Positions 1 through 12,500 of a stretch of 64,000 nt of DNA are shown here, in pieces. The position numbers and the translations under genes are program-made. The stretch's first letter is position 1; every line of letters begins with the position of its first letter. The DNA comes from Ifrita kowaldi (taxonomy: Eukaryota; Chordata; Aves; Passeriformes; Cinclosomatidae). The stretch is taken from the NCBI GenBank assembly GCA_013398055.1, contig VZRS01006720.1, forward strand, positions 7,085 to 71,084, written 5' to 3'. The notes under the pieces were generated by a model. It did not search any database, had not been told where the DNA came from, and saw only the letters and a program-made list of their open reading frames with translations.

Positions 1-203
1 CTGCCGGGACTGGCTGCTGCCGGCGGGGGGCACCAGCACGGCCGCGGCCCCGCTGCGCACCAGCGTCGTCCTCAACCGGCTGGCAGAGAAGTGGTTCCCG
101 GGCGAGTGCGAGAGGGCGAGGGCTGGGACCCGGCTGGAGGAGCTGCTGGCCCAGGGCCGCTTCCGAGAGGCGCTGGGCGCCGTCAACCAGGCTCTGCGAG
201 CAG
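1..203 (+). CDS. LONRF1: LONRF1 first visible coding exon (5' truncated by window)
   Basis: Read from base 2 it encodes CRDWLLPAGG, the end of the first RING-like region, then VVLNRLAEKWFPGECERA and the start of the TPR-like repeats (LEELLAQGRFREALGAVNQAL). It ends in phase 1 before GTAAGG. The exon is very GC- and CpG-rich, as expected for the 5' exon of this gene. The initiator ATG lies left of the window. Confidence 0.9.
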
Positions 204-500
204 GTAAGGCTGGAGGGAGCGCTCCCTTCCTCCGCCCGTGCCGCCCGCCGGAGCCGCGCCGTCCCCTCCGCTGCCGCCCGTGTCCCGGCGGGACCGGGAC
301 GGGCTAGTAGCGCGGGACGGCGCGCTCGGGGGACTGGGGGTGTGGTGGAGTAGGTGGATGTGTCCTTATCCCCTAGTGCGGAACCGTCAGCGATCGACAC
401 GGGCCGGTGAAGAGCGTCCGAAGTTTTCTCGAGTTTGAAGGGATTCGAGGAACCGCTCCATTGGGAGAGCGGAGTGGAGGGGACGTGCAGCTGCCCGGCC
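1..500. promoter_or_regulatory. CpG island over LONRF1 exon 1 and start of intron 1
   Basis: Dense CG dinucleotides and high GC to about base 500, falling off sharply afterwards. This is the 3' part of a CpG island whose promoter should lie left of the window. Confidence 0.6.
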
Positions 501-3500
501 CCTGGTCGCTTGCCCAGCCTGGTGGTGGGGTACACTTGCTTCTGCTTACTCCAGAGGCGTGGGGGAGCGTCCCGCACGGGCTGTGTCGTGTCTCCCCCAG
601 CACGCTTCTGTGCGACTTGTTTACGGAGGAGTTTGTGGGCTCTGCTTCGTTTTGTGTTTGGTAATCGCAGTGCGCGGGCAAAGAACAATTCAGTTGGTGT
701 ATTTAACCCTGTTTCCTGAGAGAGAGACCTATTTTCAGTCTTAAGTGTCACCAAGACAATTGCCAGCAGGCCGGGCCCAGTTGCATAAGCAGACAGGCAC
801 GGAGGGGGACAGGTTGTGTAATGGCAGTGACATCATAGGTGGGTGTGGTTGGAGTTTTATATAGTGTTGGACAGGGTGCAAAGAGGGGAGGTAGAGGCAC
901 GCTTTTAGGCTATCCTGTATCCGTCGCAATATGTGTGTCTGGCTGGTGCCATGGACTCTTAAGATACACTCAGTTTTTCAAAGTTTACTCTTTGTAGAGG
1001 GAGTCAAATTTGTGATGGATGCACCTAAACGGATCCAATGACAGATTCCTTTGTTGTTTTAATTTGACTATGGATTTTAACACCTGGTGACACGGGAGAT
1101 TCTGTTATGGTTTATACCCGGATTTTTTTTTCTGTTCAGTAATTTAGGAATTAATATTTTTACAGATTAAGTGTATTACGTTTATACAGTTGTCTGCAGT
1201 GGAGGAAAAAATCCAAAAGCTTGTATAAGTCTAATCCTTCCAATCTGTTCTGGGGAGATGCATTAGGTCTAGTTCCAGAATAAACTGTTCTCGATGTAGG
1301 TGGGATTAAATTGAAGATCTATTTTGTATGCTTTTTGGCAACCTGATTTTAAGGGGTTCAGTTTTAGCTATCAATTCTACTTTATTTTCCACTTTATTTC
1401 CAAGGTGTAGGGTATACGATGGATTTTAGATCTTGAAACTGTAAGATGCAGACTTCTTCCTGTAGTACAGCATTGACTCATACAGGTCACAAAGAAATCT
1501 CAGTAGCTTTCAGGGTAAAACTGATGAATCCAGTGCTGATCACAAGTGTTTACAGGGCTCCTGTTCCATGTTTCAAGACTGCTTTGAAAGAATAAAAGAG
1601 TAAATTAATTACACAGTTTTTGTTAATCTTTCTTTTATGGATTTAGGAATATTGTTTAGATATTTATGGGGAAAGAAATGTGGTTCTTTTTAATGTGAAT
1701 CTACATCTTCCATTTTGGCTTCAAAATGGGTTTAAAATTCAAAAATACTTACCAGCTGTGATGCTTATTCAAAATTTGATTATTCAAATTCAGTACATGT
1801 GCTAGAACTAAGTGCTCGAAGCACAGTTTAAGGTTCATTGTACAATTCATTCCTGTGTCACCAGTCCTGAGAATTATCAACATTCCACGTATTCTGGTAA
1901 AAATTCTGAAGAACTTGATGAGTCAGAGTGCAGATGTACATTAAATGTGAATTTAGAGCTGTGGATTCACAATTGCAAATTGAAGGTGATTCCAGGCCAC
2001 TAGATAACAAATTAATAGCTGCTGGTATACTTGCCATCTTCCTCCAGAACATGGATTTTGAAGACACTACAGATGGAAAAGATGTAGCATAAGAAATGTA
2101 TTAATGTTTAAAATCATGCATGTTCTGCTTCATCATTGCCTTTACTGCTGCTTCATCTGTTTCTTTTTGATTCACATAGTTCAAAAGTTGTGATAAATAT
2201 GATGTCCTAAATAAGGCATTGATGCTAAACCTTTACTCAAGTGGCATCTTTTCATAACTTTCTTACATTTCTGAAACATTTAAAAGAGTCATATTTGCCA
2301 TGGTTCCAAAGTGACTTTCAAAAACCATAAGGAATGTTAACATTCTTAATGTATTCATTGCAGGAATTGAATAGTTTAGTTAAAGGATGTCTATTGAATT
2401 AAAATACAAGTGCAGCTTGCCTTTAATCAAGATTCCTGAAACACACCACTGATGAATTTGGTCTGAATCTCGCTCATTCCTCCTGGAGTGGGCCTCAGGA
2501 GATCTGTTGAGCAACCAGTCTCCTGTTTAAAGTAGAACAAATACTGAGCAGTTTGCTTAAGGGTTTGCACAGCTTGATCATGAAAACCTACAGGCTGAAG
2601 ATTCCACAGCCTCTCTGGGCAACCTGCTCAAAGGTTAATTATCCCCACAGTGAAAAATCTCCTTATTTCAAGTCTTAACTGCCCTTTTTTTAGTTAATAA
2701 TCATTGTCTGTCTTGGTTTTTCACTGCGTACTTCAATAAAGAATCTTCCAGGTAACCCACTTTTGAATTCTGAAAAGCTGTTGTGTTCTCCCAATGCCTT
2801 CAGGAATTGTTTTCTGCTAAACAAGCCTAATTCTCTCGGCACCTTCTTACAGGTTGTGTGTTCCAACTCTGATTATTAGGGTGACCCTGTAGTACTATGT
2901 TAATAAATACTGTGTCCTAAAGTATTTCTACATAGTGTTTTTGATGTGCATGTCCTTTATTTTGAAGAATTTGGTATATTAAGAACCATATAAAAAGCAT
3001 GCAGGATCAGATCAGAGGTAGTCCATTTATTGGTATGTTTGTACTAACAGTAAGAGCAGATGCTTTGAAAGTGATATACAACTCAAGAATACATATTGAA
3101 TGGGATTTTTGTGTGTACACCTTTGTATACTTTCCTATTAATGTAATAATAACAACTGATACACACAGCTCTATGCTGCAAGTACTTGGTGCTTTTTTTA
3201 TTAAAATCATCTGTCTTTGGGATGTTAGAAGTGAGTGATATATGTATTTACAGTATATTTGGTTGCTGAAATTGAAACTTCAAGAGCAAATTGTGTTTCT
3301 TCTCTCTTTAGTCTTTGATCCAAAGACTCAGAATTATCTTGCACCCTCTGTTTAGCTGAAAAACATTAAAATATATACTGAAACTTTGCGAAATTGGGTT
3401 TTTTTCATGGTAACAAAGCCTAGAAATAGAATTGTGGTCTAAAAAATTGGATATGTACATTTAGAAACAGAATTGTTTAGGTTGGAAAAGATCTCTCAGT

Positions 3501-6500
3501 GCATTAAGTCCAACCGTTAGTCCAGCACTGCTGAGTCTACCACTAGACCATGTCCTTAAGTGCTATATCTACATATCCTTTAAATCCCTCCTGGGATGGT
3601 GACTCCACCACTGCTCTAGGCAGTCTGTTCCCATGCTTGACAACCCTTTTGGTGAAAACATTTTTCCTGATACCCATACTAAACCTCCCTTGACACCATT
3701 TCCTCTAATTTTGTTGCTTGTTACCTGGGAGAAGAGACAGCCAACCCCCACCTGTCTACAACCCCCTTTCAGACAGTGGTTGAGAGTGATAAGGTCCCAC
3801 CTGAGACTTTTTTTCTCCAGGCTAAACTCACCTTCTCCTCATCAAACTCGTGCTCCAAACCCTTCACCAGCTTTGTTGCCCTTCCCTGGACTCACTCAAG
3901 CACCTCAATGTCCTTCTCATGGTGAGGTATCACTTTACTGTGATTTATTGTATCTCCCCTGATGAGGGAGATTTATAGAGTCTTGGCCAGAAGGTTGAAA
4001 AGATGAGAAGAGTTTTTAAAGTTCTTTGCTTCTTGATAGTTGTTTTATTAAGTCTTATCAGAGGAACAGTGCTAGACACAGCACCCAGTAAAGAATGCAG
4101 AAGAAAGCCTCAATTATCAAGATTACACAGCCTTTTTAAAAGTAAATCACCCAATGAAGGCTTAAAATGAAAGATATTTTTCCTTTTCTACCAGTGTTTA
4201 ATAAATCACCCTTTTGCATGTAGAGGAACTGTGGAATTTTTCATCCAATCACCCTAATTTACTTTTACTGCAAAATATGGAGTACTAGAAGAAGAAGAAG
4301 CAAGGCCTGGAGAACAACCACAATTCTCCATTTTGAAGTTTTTAGCTTTTATCTATTTACTACATTAACAAACCCAAAACCTCTAAATTTTTCACCCTGT
4401 GACAATCTTATAAACTATTCTATCATGTAGTTTACACCAGTGCAGATTCTAATTCTTCCCAGAGGGTAGGTAATTTTCTCCATGGACAAAGGTCAAAACC
4501 AGTGTTGTCTAGGGGGGTAGAACCCTTCAAAACAGGCAGAGAAATATTCTCTGCACTTTGGGTTCCCACAGTGAGGGGCCCAAAACTGGACGCAGGATTC
4601 AAGGCATGGCCTCACCAGTGCTGAGTACAGGGGGATGATCAGTGTTCTGGTCCTCCTGGCTGCACTGATCCTGATACAGTCCAGGACGTCTTTAGCCTTC
4701 TTAGCCACCTGGGCACACACACTGGCTCGTGTTCAGCTGCTGTTGACCAGCATTCCCAGGTCTTCTGCCACTGGGCAGCTTTCCAGACACTTTTCCCCCA
4801 GCCTGTAGCACTGCAGGGGGTTGCTGTGACCAAAGTGCAGGTTCAGGCACTTGGGAACCTCATACCAGTAGCCTTGGCTCATTGATCCCCCTGCAGAGGC
4901 TTCCTGCCCTCCAGTAGATCAACACTCCCACCCAACTTGCTGTCGTTTGTGAACTTATGGTGCACGTGATGCCCTTGTCCAGATCACGGATGAAGATATT
5001 AAAAGCACTGGCCCCAATACTTAGCCTTGAGGAGCACTGCCAGTAATCATCTACCTTTGGTCTGCTGAATATTCAGATCCGGTGTGTTGTATCTATTGAT
5101 CATTCAGTGACAGTGTTTGTATGTTCAGCAGCAGAGCTGGGGTCTCAGCTAAACTTTGTTTTGTACTAGTTCAGTTGGAATCATGCATTTCTCTTGGAAG
5201 AAAAAAGTGGATAAAATGTCCGCCTGCTGTAGATTTGAACTCACATTTTTATCTTTAAACTACCCCTCATTTTCCCCCTAGGAAAAAAGGCTCAGAGTTC
5301 CTCAGGTCATGTTCTGCACTTGAAAGTCTGAAAAAGATGAGGTTTCTCTGATTCTGTGCAAATAGGCAGCTTGTCAGAGAACAAAGACCTGCACTTACTG
5401 CTGCCTCTGAACAAAGGAGTCTGGTTTGCTACTAACTCTGTTGGACACCAAAGAGTCAAATACAACACGAAAAACTATCTGAAGAGTTTAATCTGAGCTC
5501 CCACCTTGCTAGGCTATAGCAGTCACAAAACACAGCCACGGGAAATCAGGCTTCAGAGTTGTTCTGCTTGCAGAATTAGTGTTTGACTCAAAGAGAGTTT
5601 CCCAGACTTCAGTTAAAACAAACATTTAATTACATCCAATATGAAAATGAAATAAACCAGCTTTGGCAATATTTATATTTGAGGAGAAACTGTCAACTCA
5701 AAAGAAAGACAAATCAGGAAGACATGTTAGTTTCAGCTAAATGAATTATTCCTTGATTTTCTTAACCCTTTCTTTTCCATTAAGATATTTTTACATGTAG
5801 CATTGTGAATCTAAATACAAAGCCTTGTAACTGTAGAACAGGCTAATGTTGGAAGTTTATGAGAATTTATACTAGACATTTAGAATAAACTAAGAATATC
5901 AAATTGAAATGATCGCCTCCCAAGAAAGCGTTTTTTGAAACAAAGAACTATTTGATTCTAGTACTGTTTACAGTAGACAAACCTTTGACTAGTTTATCTC
6001 ATTAAATGAAAATGAGGTATATTTTTAAAAACAATTAAGAGCAAAACAGTGTTCTGGCATTTTTTCCAAGCAGCAACTGCAATTAGTTGTGTTACAAAAC
6101 TGTAGTTTTAGTGGCAGGGAGGTGGGTGTCCTTCCCATTTAAAGGCTGCTGTACTGGAAGAGCAAAATGCTTTATGTTGGACATGAGGACTCATCCTTAC
6201 TAAAGACTTTCTGCTTTTTTCCCGCTGTAGAAGTTTCACTACTACAACTCCTTACAACAGGGCTGCTAGCTGGTGCTAAAGACTTTCTGGAATTGGCTAT
6301 CTGTTTTTATTACATAGTGATAAAGCCTGGTTCTGGTACCTCCCAAATGGATGCCACTGTGAAGTGTCATCTACAGCCAAAGTCAGAGGGGTCAGGCACT
6401 GTAAAAACAAATTGCAGTCTGCAGAAAAACTTGGGTGTTTGAAAGCATTTGTAATACTTAGACTTTTAATACAAGTGTGGTGAATTCCCAGGTTTCTGTG

Positions 6501-9500
6501 GTTTTGGTTGGATGTACTATAAAGATAAAGTTTAATTAGTCCTCAATTTTTGTTGTCCCAGCAGTAGTGAGCAGTGCTTTGTGAGCCTCTGTTCAATAGT
6601 TGAAAATAAATTTTCTTGTTGCTGCAAGATACATTTGGATCCAAAATTTTTTCCTTAACTTACAAGACATGAACCAGGAATTACTGCCACTTTTATTATC
6701 TAAACACTAGGGAGTGAGGGAGAAGGCACTCCAGTAATTTTGGAAGTATTGTACAAAAAATTGTAATTATGACATATCGCTATGAAAGCAAATCTAATTA
6801 AAAATTACAAAATTCTGATTTTTGAAAGATTTTACCTAATTTCTGTCTGCAGATTCCAGTGACTTGATGCTAAGAATTTACAGAGCTGAGTCATATGTTG
6901 GCCTCCAAGAATATAAAACAGCCATAGAAGATCTAAATGTTGTTATTTCTAAAATGCCAAATTGGCCAGAGGTAAGTTGGTACAAACTCATCATTTTTCA
7001 ATAGTGTGTTTGTCTGTAAAATTAATAAATTCCAAATTATACTTGCATCAATTTAAAAACCTAAGTCTGCTACTTTAAATGCTATTTTTTAAGACATGCA
7101 AAATGCTAAAAGCCACCTTTAAAATAGTTAACTTGTATGAGACAGTCTCCTGATGAGTATGGCAGGTTAGAGCTGGTTGACAAATACAATGAGAATTGGA
7201 ATAGTTCATGGTGATGTAACCTGTAACAGCTGGGGTTTGGGACTCATTTTGTTTAGTTGTTAATTTTTGTTAACAGAGGGACACTTTGCTGTTTTAGCTT
7301 CGAAAGTTTATCTTCAAAAAGCCCATATAAGCTCAGTGGGAACTGATCTTTGCAAATAGCACGAGCAGCTGGGGAGTCTGTGGTCTTCAGAATTCTGCAT
7401 GTTGTAGCACTGTATAAACTCTGAACACAGCAGGAGCAGCAAGATCTTGTCACACGAGGAGAGATAACTAGTTTTCTTGGTTTCTCCTGTGTTCAGCAGT
7501 TCTGTGGCTACTGTGAATTCGTAAAGCCTCCTGCTTTTCACCTCTCAGTGTTGGTAGTACTGTCTACTTTTTTTCTGTATGTTTGGAAAGAAGCATCGCT
7601 TCATTTAACTGAGCTTGGTTTGATGGATGGGTTCCTGTAATAATCCCTACCTCTGTAGGAAAATAAACTGTCTGTAAGAGGAGGATTAGCAAACCTTCCT
7701 TCTTCAGAATTCATCTTACAGGAAACTGCCCAAATCCATCAGAGGATCCATGTCCTCATCTGGCAGTCTTGTTGAACAGATGCTACTGGTCATACTGTCA
7801 GTCGTTCTGTAGAAACTGCACTCTGGGGTTTGGTGGAGTCTTTTTTGGAGACTTTTCTTTTTGTTTATTTGTTTTTTTAAGTTTAGGTTTTGGCCCATTA
7901 TCCAAATTCCTATATACAAATAGATATTGTTGTTTTAACTTTTTTTTTTTGACAAATGTTGGTTTATCTAACTAATTATTTCTATTACTGCCACTGCAAC
8001 TTTTAAAAGTTGAGATAAGTTCTCAGTTCCAATGTCATCTACTTTCATGTAAGTTCAGCAAAATCCAGTAGTCTTTCCTCCCCCTTTTTTTCTTTCAAGG
8101 GATGCAATACACAGATTTTCTTTTTTTCCCAAGCTGGTGTTTAGTGTTCAAGCATAAAATATAGTTGGAAGAAGCAATTTATTCAGTGACATTGTTTTCT
8201 TTTAAGAATATAGGTTGAGAGGTATGTAACGGATGAACAGTTGCATGGATCTTTTTTTTTTGTAGTCACCCCTCTCCTGAAGGCTGGAACCATAAGGCTT
8301 TTAACAAAAGAGAGGGCAAAAAAAGTATTCTGTAAGCTGTTGTGTGAGGTTATGTAATAATTTGCATTTTCTGTCCCTCTTCTTCCTCTCCAAAGGCTCA
8401 CAGAAAAGGGAAATTAAGGGCTGTGAATTCAGCACTAGTGAGGTTTTTAACCCTTTATATAAGTCAAAACAAGTTAACTGGAAGGAGACTAACACCAGCC
8501 TGTCCCATGACTCTTCAAGCACTGTAGTGGATGTATGTTAGACAAGGGATATGGATCACTCACACTGTGCACAGTTACAATTTGTTAGAGCTGCATTCTT
8601 TCTGTCATGCTGGGTTCTAATTCTAGCACTGACGCAATGCCTCTAAGATCAATACTGCAGTTCTACATATTCTCAACAAATGTCTTCATGGTATCTGTTT
8701 CTCAGGTCTACTTCCGGAAAGGAAAAGTGCTGCAAGACTCTGGCTTTGTAGGTGATGCCTTACAACTGTTTCTACAGTGCTTAGCCCTTGATGAGGACTT
8801 TCTTCCAGCCAAGCTAGAAGTAGAAAAGGTAATTTTATTTATGATACTAGATTCCTATCTCTGACTTGATTCCTTTATGAAACTCCCATTATGATAGACT
8901 TCGAGTGTCTAAAAATCTTCATTACATGCAGAGAATGTTCAGCTGGCAGATTCCTTTTAAGATACTTCTTAAATCACACTACGTTGAAGAGTTAGTCCCA
9001 ATGTACACATTTTACATACATGTTTAAAAGTACATGTGCTTTAGAAGTTACTAAATGAATATGTAGAAAACTGGAAAACAGGCAGCAAGTGAAATTTTCC
9101 AAGTTGAAACCCTCTGCGCCCAGAGCACAACAATTTTTTTCTGTGATAATAAAAAATTACATTGGAAAAACTGCATAACACTGGATTGATATTGTCTAAC
9201 TCTGTTTGACTTGTAGTAGAAAAGATTTCTAGATAAATTTCTTTTTTAGCAATATAGGTGTGTAGATTTCTATTTGTTCTCAACTCTGCCATCACACTTA
9301 CTGCTTGAATAAAGATCTGTTCATGAGAATAACTTCATGTAGATTACTTTCTTAGTTTTTGATATGGTGTTTCATAACAAAGGTATGTCTAGATTCTTTT
9401 TTGTTGTTATTAACATTGAGCTGTTTTTTCTAGATACTGTGTGATGTTTTGTCACCAGAGAAGCTAGGTGAAAGTCTGAAGGAATCTGCTTGGAATTCAC

Positions 9501-12500
9501 CCCATATTAGAAATAAACCTTTTATGCTTGGTTCTGAAGTGACTGCATCTTACTGCAACTTACAGCTTTGTCCTCAGCAGGTAACAAAAACTGTACAATA
9601 ACTTTGCTCTTTGACTGATGTGTAAACATTAGATGTATAGGTACCTTGATTTGTCACACTTACTTTCTACTGTAAATACTGATTTTATGTAATAAGCTAA
9701 GTTAGAGGAAAAGAATGGTGGTTTGGGAGTAGTTTATTTTCATTTGTAGTGTTAAAATGCCTCATTCTAGTGAACTAGAATGAGTAATAAATACAGTATT
9801 AGAAGGTACTAAAGTTTCATGTTAGGGACTTCAAAATAAAGAGAAATATAAGTTTTCTTTTTTTTTTTTTTTTGAAGCAGATGAAATACAATTTTTGTTT
9901 TGTTTGAAGCAGATGAAGATTTTTGAATTGTTAATGCTAAATAAATTTGAGTACTGTCTTGACTTAGAAATTTCTCTAGTTAACTAATGGGTACCTACTG
10001 ACAGTGGATATCAGTGTGGCTTATATATCTTTGCATAGTCACATCTTATATACGTAGATTTGTGTTACTCTTAGAATACAGTTCAGTTCATCTTATTATT
10101 ACAGAGTTTAGGAGGATCAGATGTACTGGAGCCTGTGAGTGGAGGCTTAAATCGTGCACAGTCTGCCCATGCTCTTAACTCAACAAAAGACCTTGCCAAG
10201 GAAGATGGCTTAAAGAGAGTGTCTTCTGAACCCCTTCTCTCTGGCCAAGGAAAAGGTGCTTTGTTAAAAAGAAAGCTTTCCTTTTCAGAACAGGATACAG
10301 TCGTATGTGAAGATGGAAGAAACAAACATAAAAAGCAAGGAGGTAAACAGTCACTTACTTTGAAATTTAAAGTATTTAGTGCCTTGTTCCTTTCTTTGAA
10401 GTATTTTGTCCTGCTTTTCCTTAGAAAGTACAAAAAGGGACATGACACTGGCTTTTGGAACAATTCCAGGGGATTTGATTGATGCATCAGATTTTGAGTG
10501 CTCTTTATGTATGAGGTAAGATTTTGACCTTGATTCAATATTTGTTACAGATGCTTGGCTGCATATCTGTTACATGTATAAACTGAGGTACTTGTAAGTT
10601 GTTATGAGTTCTGTCAGTCAATAATTTGCAGCTTTTCTCTATCCCTGCGCTTAAATGTGTATTTAAATGTTACTTGCTACAGTGCTATATACTATAGGAC
10701 TTTTAATCAAGTTGCCTTTTTAGTTAAACTTGGCAGTGTTAACTGGTAACCATAAAAGGACAGGATTTTTTTTGATTAAGTGTTAGGGGTTCTTCAGTCA
10801 ATAAAAATTATTTTGGGAAGGCTAATGCTTAGAAGTATGGCCTGTGAACCTTGTATTTGTCTGGGAGACATAGATGCTTCAGAATGTTAGCCTACTTAAA
10901 TGTAGCTGATGATGTATTTGACAACTCTTACTGAACCGTCTAGATTTTCGGAAAAAATGCCATAAAATATATGGTGTACACTAAACTATTCATAGTTGTG
11001 TTATTAAAATGTAATACTGCTATTAAAACAGCCCAGTTTCTTAAAGAATCAGCTGATTTGTGTATTCTGAATCTCTATGCTGGGAGATCAAAATCTTTGT
11101 AGGTCGGGGTAAATGTTTAGTTACTTAGAGTTTTGGAATGTGTCCAGCTTCATCTGTAGAATAAGGAGACTTGGGATTAATTGTTTCTTTACTTTGTTAT
11201 AGTATAGCTAGTCTTAAAAATCAATAGGTTAGTCACTGACATTTTTAGAAAAATGCACACTGGCCATGACATCTAACTTCTCATAATTTTGTTTCAGGCT
11301 ATTCTATGAGCCGGTAACAACCCCTTGTGGACATACTTTTTGCAAAGGTTGTTTGGAACGATGTTTAGATCATGCTCCACAGTGTCCACTCTGTAAGGAG
11401 AGCTTGAAAGAGGTATTGTTTCTCAGTAAAGCTCACAAATACAAATACTGCATCATTTTAAGGCTGTTTCCCTTGGACCCAACAATTTGGATTTGCTTGG
11501 GCTATGGATTACTGTTAGAATGGAAAAACTTGGGACAAATTTTGTCAGTACCTCAGGGTCTTAGAGATTTTTTGTTTCTGTGGCCATTTACTGGTGTAAA
11601 TAAATCCTGCATATTTGTAAACTTTGGTAACTGTTCAGTTTTAAACTGTGATTTCTATATACTTTTCTATTTGTATGGTTGTATATCCTAGGAAGTCAGT
11701 TCTGTCTCTGGTAAGCATAGAAATACAAACTGAGTTAGACATTCAAATTGTCAGACACTAGGAACTTACACAGTCTAATTTTCGAATATTAGAGTATCTT
11801 TAGGTTTTAAGTAATGAAACAAAAACTTCTGAGCTGTAAGTTTTTACAAGTTTTATGTCACATTTCATAGATCATATTTTTTTTAAAAGCTGCATTTTCT
11901 CAAGGCATTTGTTAAAGTACATGAAAAGAAATACTAATGTATTTTTTTAATTGTTTACAGTACCTTGCAAGCAGAAAATATAGTATCACAGAACTGCTGG
12001 AGGAGTTAATAATGAAATATTTGTCTGATGAATTATTTGAGAGAAAAAGAATTCATGCTGAAGAAACTGCTGAACACTCCAAGTAAGCTTCCTGTCTTGA
12101 AAAACTTTAGAAATTAGTATGGAAATCCTTTTTAGAAATGTTTTATTATTTTTATAGTCATTAATCATTGTATATTATGGGTGCAAGAAGGAGTATGAAG
12201 CTTGTCCAAGTCCCTCTGGATATCATCCCATCCTTCAGTTGTGTCAATGCCACCACTCAGCTTGGGGTCATCAGCAAATTTGCTGAGGGTGCAGTCAATC
12301 CCTTTGTCGATGTCATTGATGAAGACATTAAACAGTGCTGCTCCCAGTACAGACCCGAGGGACACCACTGGTCACTGGGACTGAGCCGTTGACCACTTCC
12401 CCCTGGGTGCAACCATCCAACCCTTTGTTATCTATCTAACAGCCCACCCATCAAATCCATCTCTCTCCAATTTGGAGAGGATGTTGAGGGGGGAGCTCTT

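Larger units (their letters stand above)
204..6852 (+). other. LONRF1 intron 1
   Basis: 6.6 kb, AT-rich beyond the CpG island. Contains one old CR1 fragment (about 2590-2890), one larger CR1 split by a solo LTR (3470-5060), and otherwise no recognisable element or exon. Confidence 0.85.

Noticed and set aside
10083..10538. Minus-strand 151-codon frame
   Set aside because: Antisense shadow of two LONRF1 exons that are clearly coding on the plus strand.
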